In this document: piece by piece, positions 63,326 to 64,000 of the stretch
How the letters are laid out: each line of letters begins with the position of its first letter
Position numbering within the stretch: the stretch's first letter is position 1
Origin: Symbiodinium natans
Lineage: Eukaryota; Sar; Dinophyceae; Suessiales; Symbiodiniaceae
DNA length: 64,000 nucleotides
Assembly (NCBI GenBank): GCA_905221605.1
Contig: CAJNDS010000335.1
Span: 631,203 to 695,202 of the forward strand
Direction: 5' to 3'
Made by a program: the position numbers and the translations under genes
Notes under the pieces: generated by a model
The model's database searches: none
Seen by the model: only the letters and a program-made list of their open reading frames with translations
Told to the model about the DNA's origin: nothing

Positions 63326-63544
63326 GATCTACCTACCTTTCAGCGTACAAAAGACGCTAAAAGAAGGCTCGCGTGCTGTCAGCTGTTGATCCCAGCAGCT
63401 TCCACAGCAAAGGGATCTGCGGTTTAGGGTGTAGGGTTTAGGGTTTAGGGCCTTAGGGTTTAGCCTTTAGGCTATAGGGTTTTAGGGTTCAGGGTTTTGC
63501 GGTTTAGGGTTTAGGGTTTAGGGTATATAGGTTATGCCAGGTCG

Positions 63545-63650
63545 CCCCCCCCCCCCCACCACGCACCCAACCCACCCCCACCCCCCCCACCCACCCCCAC
63601 CCACCCCACCCACCCCCACCCCCCCCCACCCCGACCCAACCCCCCCCACC
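63545..63650 (-). repeat. C-rich CCCACCCC tract
   Basis: Irregular CCCACCCC and homopolymer C over about 105 bases. Confidence 0.85.
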
Positions 63651-63724
63651 CCAAATTCCTGGAGACGTGGCATTGCAGGTTGATGAGGGGTTCGCCAGTC
63701 GCATGAGTGCGTGGGGTTGGGTTT

Positions 63725-64000
63725 GGGGTTTTGGCATTTGGGATTTCAGGTTTTGGGTTTGGGCTTTGGGGTTTGGGCTTTGGGGTTTGGGGTTGGGGTT
63801 GGGGTTTGGGGTTTGGGGTTTGGGGTTTGGGGGGGTTTGGGCTTTGGGCTTTGGGGCTTTGGGCTTTGGGCTTTGGGCTTTGGGCTTTGGGCTTTGGGCT
63901 TTGGGCTTTGGGCTTTGGGCTTTGGGCTTGGGCTTGGGCTTTGGCTTTGGGCTTTGTGGTTTGCTTGGGCTTGGGCTTGGCTTGTTGGGCTTTGGCTTTG
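63725..64000 (+). repeat. TTTGGGG to TTTGGGC array running off the window
   Basis: TTTGGGG units change to TTTGGGC and then GGGCTTGGGCTT near the end. The array continues past the window edge. Confidence 0.9.

Larger units (their letters stand above)
57878..64000. repeat. Telomere-like repeat mosaic, right flank
   Basis: It continues the pattern of TTTAGGG/CCCTAAA blocks, with C and G homopolymers, G-rich arrays and short unique fragments. Reading frames are repeat-derived. No gene is supported. Confidence 0.85.

Overview
The window is eukaryotic nuclear DNA. Protein-coding genes are split by short introns (mostly GT-AG, one apparently GC-AG), there is a Ty1/copia LTR retrotransposon, and the background is a mosaic of TTTAGGG/CCCTAAA telomere-type repeats in both orientations. 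That telomere type, the copia polyprotein style (Cys-rich linker between integrase and reverse transcriptase) and a cytosine methyltransferase linked to a mobile element fit a microalga, most likely a dinoflagellate or close alveolate relative. This assignment is inference only; no rRNA or spliced-leader gene was seen to settle it.

Layout: (1) 1-6479, telomere-like mosaic with short unique fragments and no convincing gene. (2) 6489-32152, a repeat-poor 25.7-kb island that I interpret as one giant DNA transposon. Its ends are imperfect terminal inverted repeats (about 52 of the first 73 bases match) and it is flanked by an exact 9-bp target duplication, TCCAAAACC. All supportable genes in it lie on the minus strand. 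From right to left they are: a large multi-exon candidate transposase (31.5-24.4 kb), a Pro/Ala/Glu-rich coiled-coil protein (23.5-21.9), an eight-exon Lys/Pro-rich small protein (21.8-20.8), a hairpin-forming minisatellite (19.2-20.0), a Lys/Asp-rich protein (18.3-17.5), a C5 cytosine-DNA methyltransferase (17.4-15.3), and a multi-exon gene of unknown function (13.9-8.0). (3) 32162-49342, telomere-like mosaic with at least three families of short inverted-repeat (MITE-like) elements. (4) 49343-57872, a copia element on the minus strand. It has LTRs of 240 bp in which I find no difference, a GTTTA target duplication, a primer binding site and a polypurine tract. Its body is broken by an internal inversion of about 0.84 kb and by at least one frameshift. 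(5) 57878-64000, mosaic again, including a long G-rich array and further MITE-like copies.

Both large elements sit in telomere-like repeat DNA. The main discovery candidate is the giant transposon. It pairs a transposase-like protein of no family I can name with a DNA methyltransferase and several spliced cargo genes, which suggests an element that may modify its own or its host's chromatin. Exon joins were worked out by hand from splice signals and reading-frame phase and have no transcript support.
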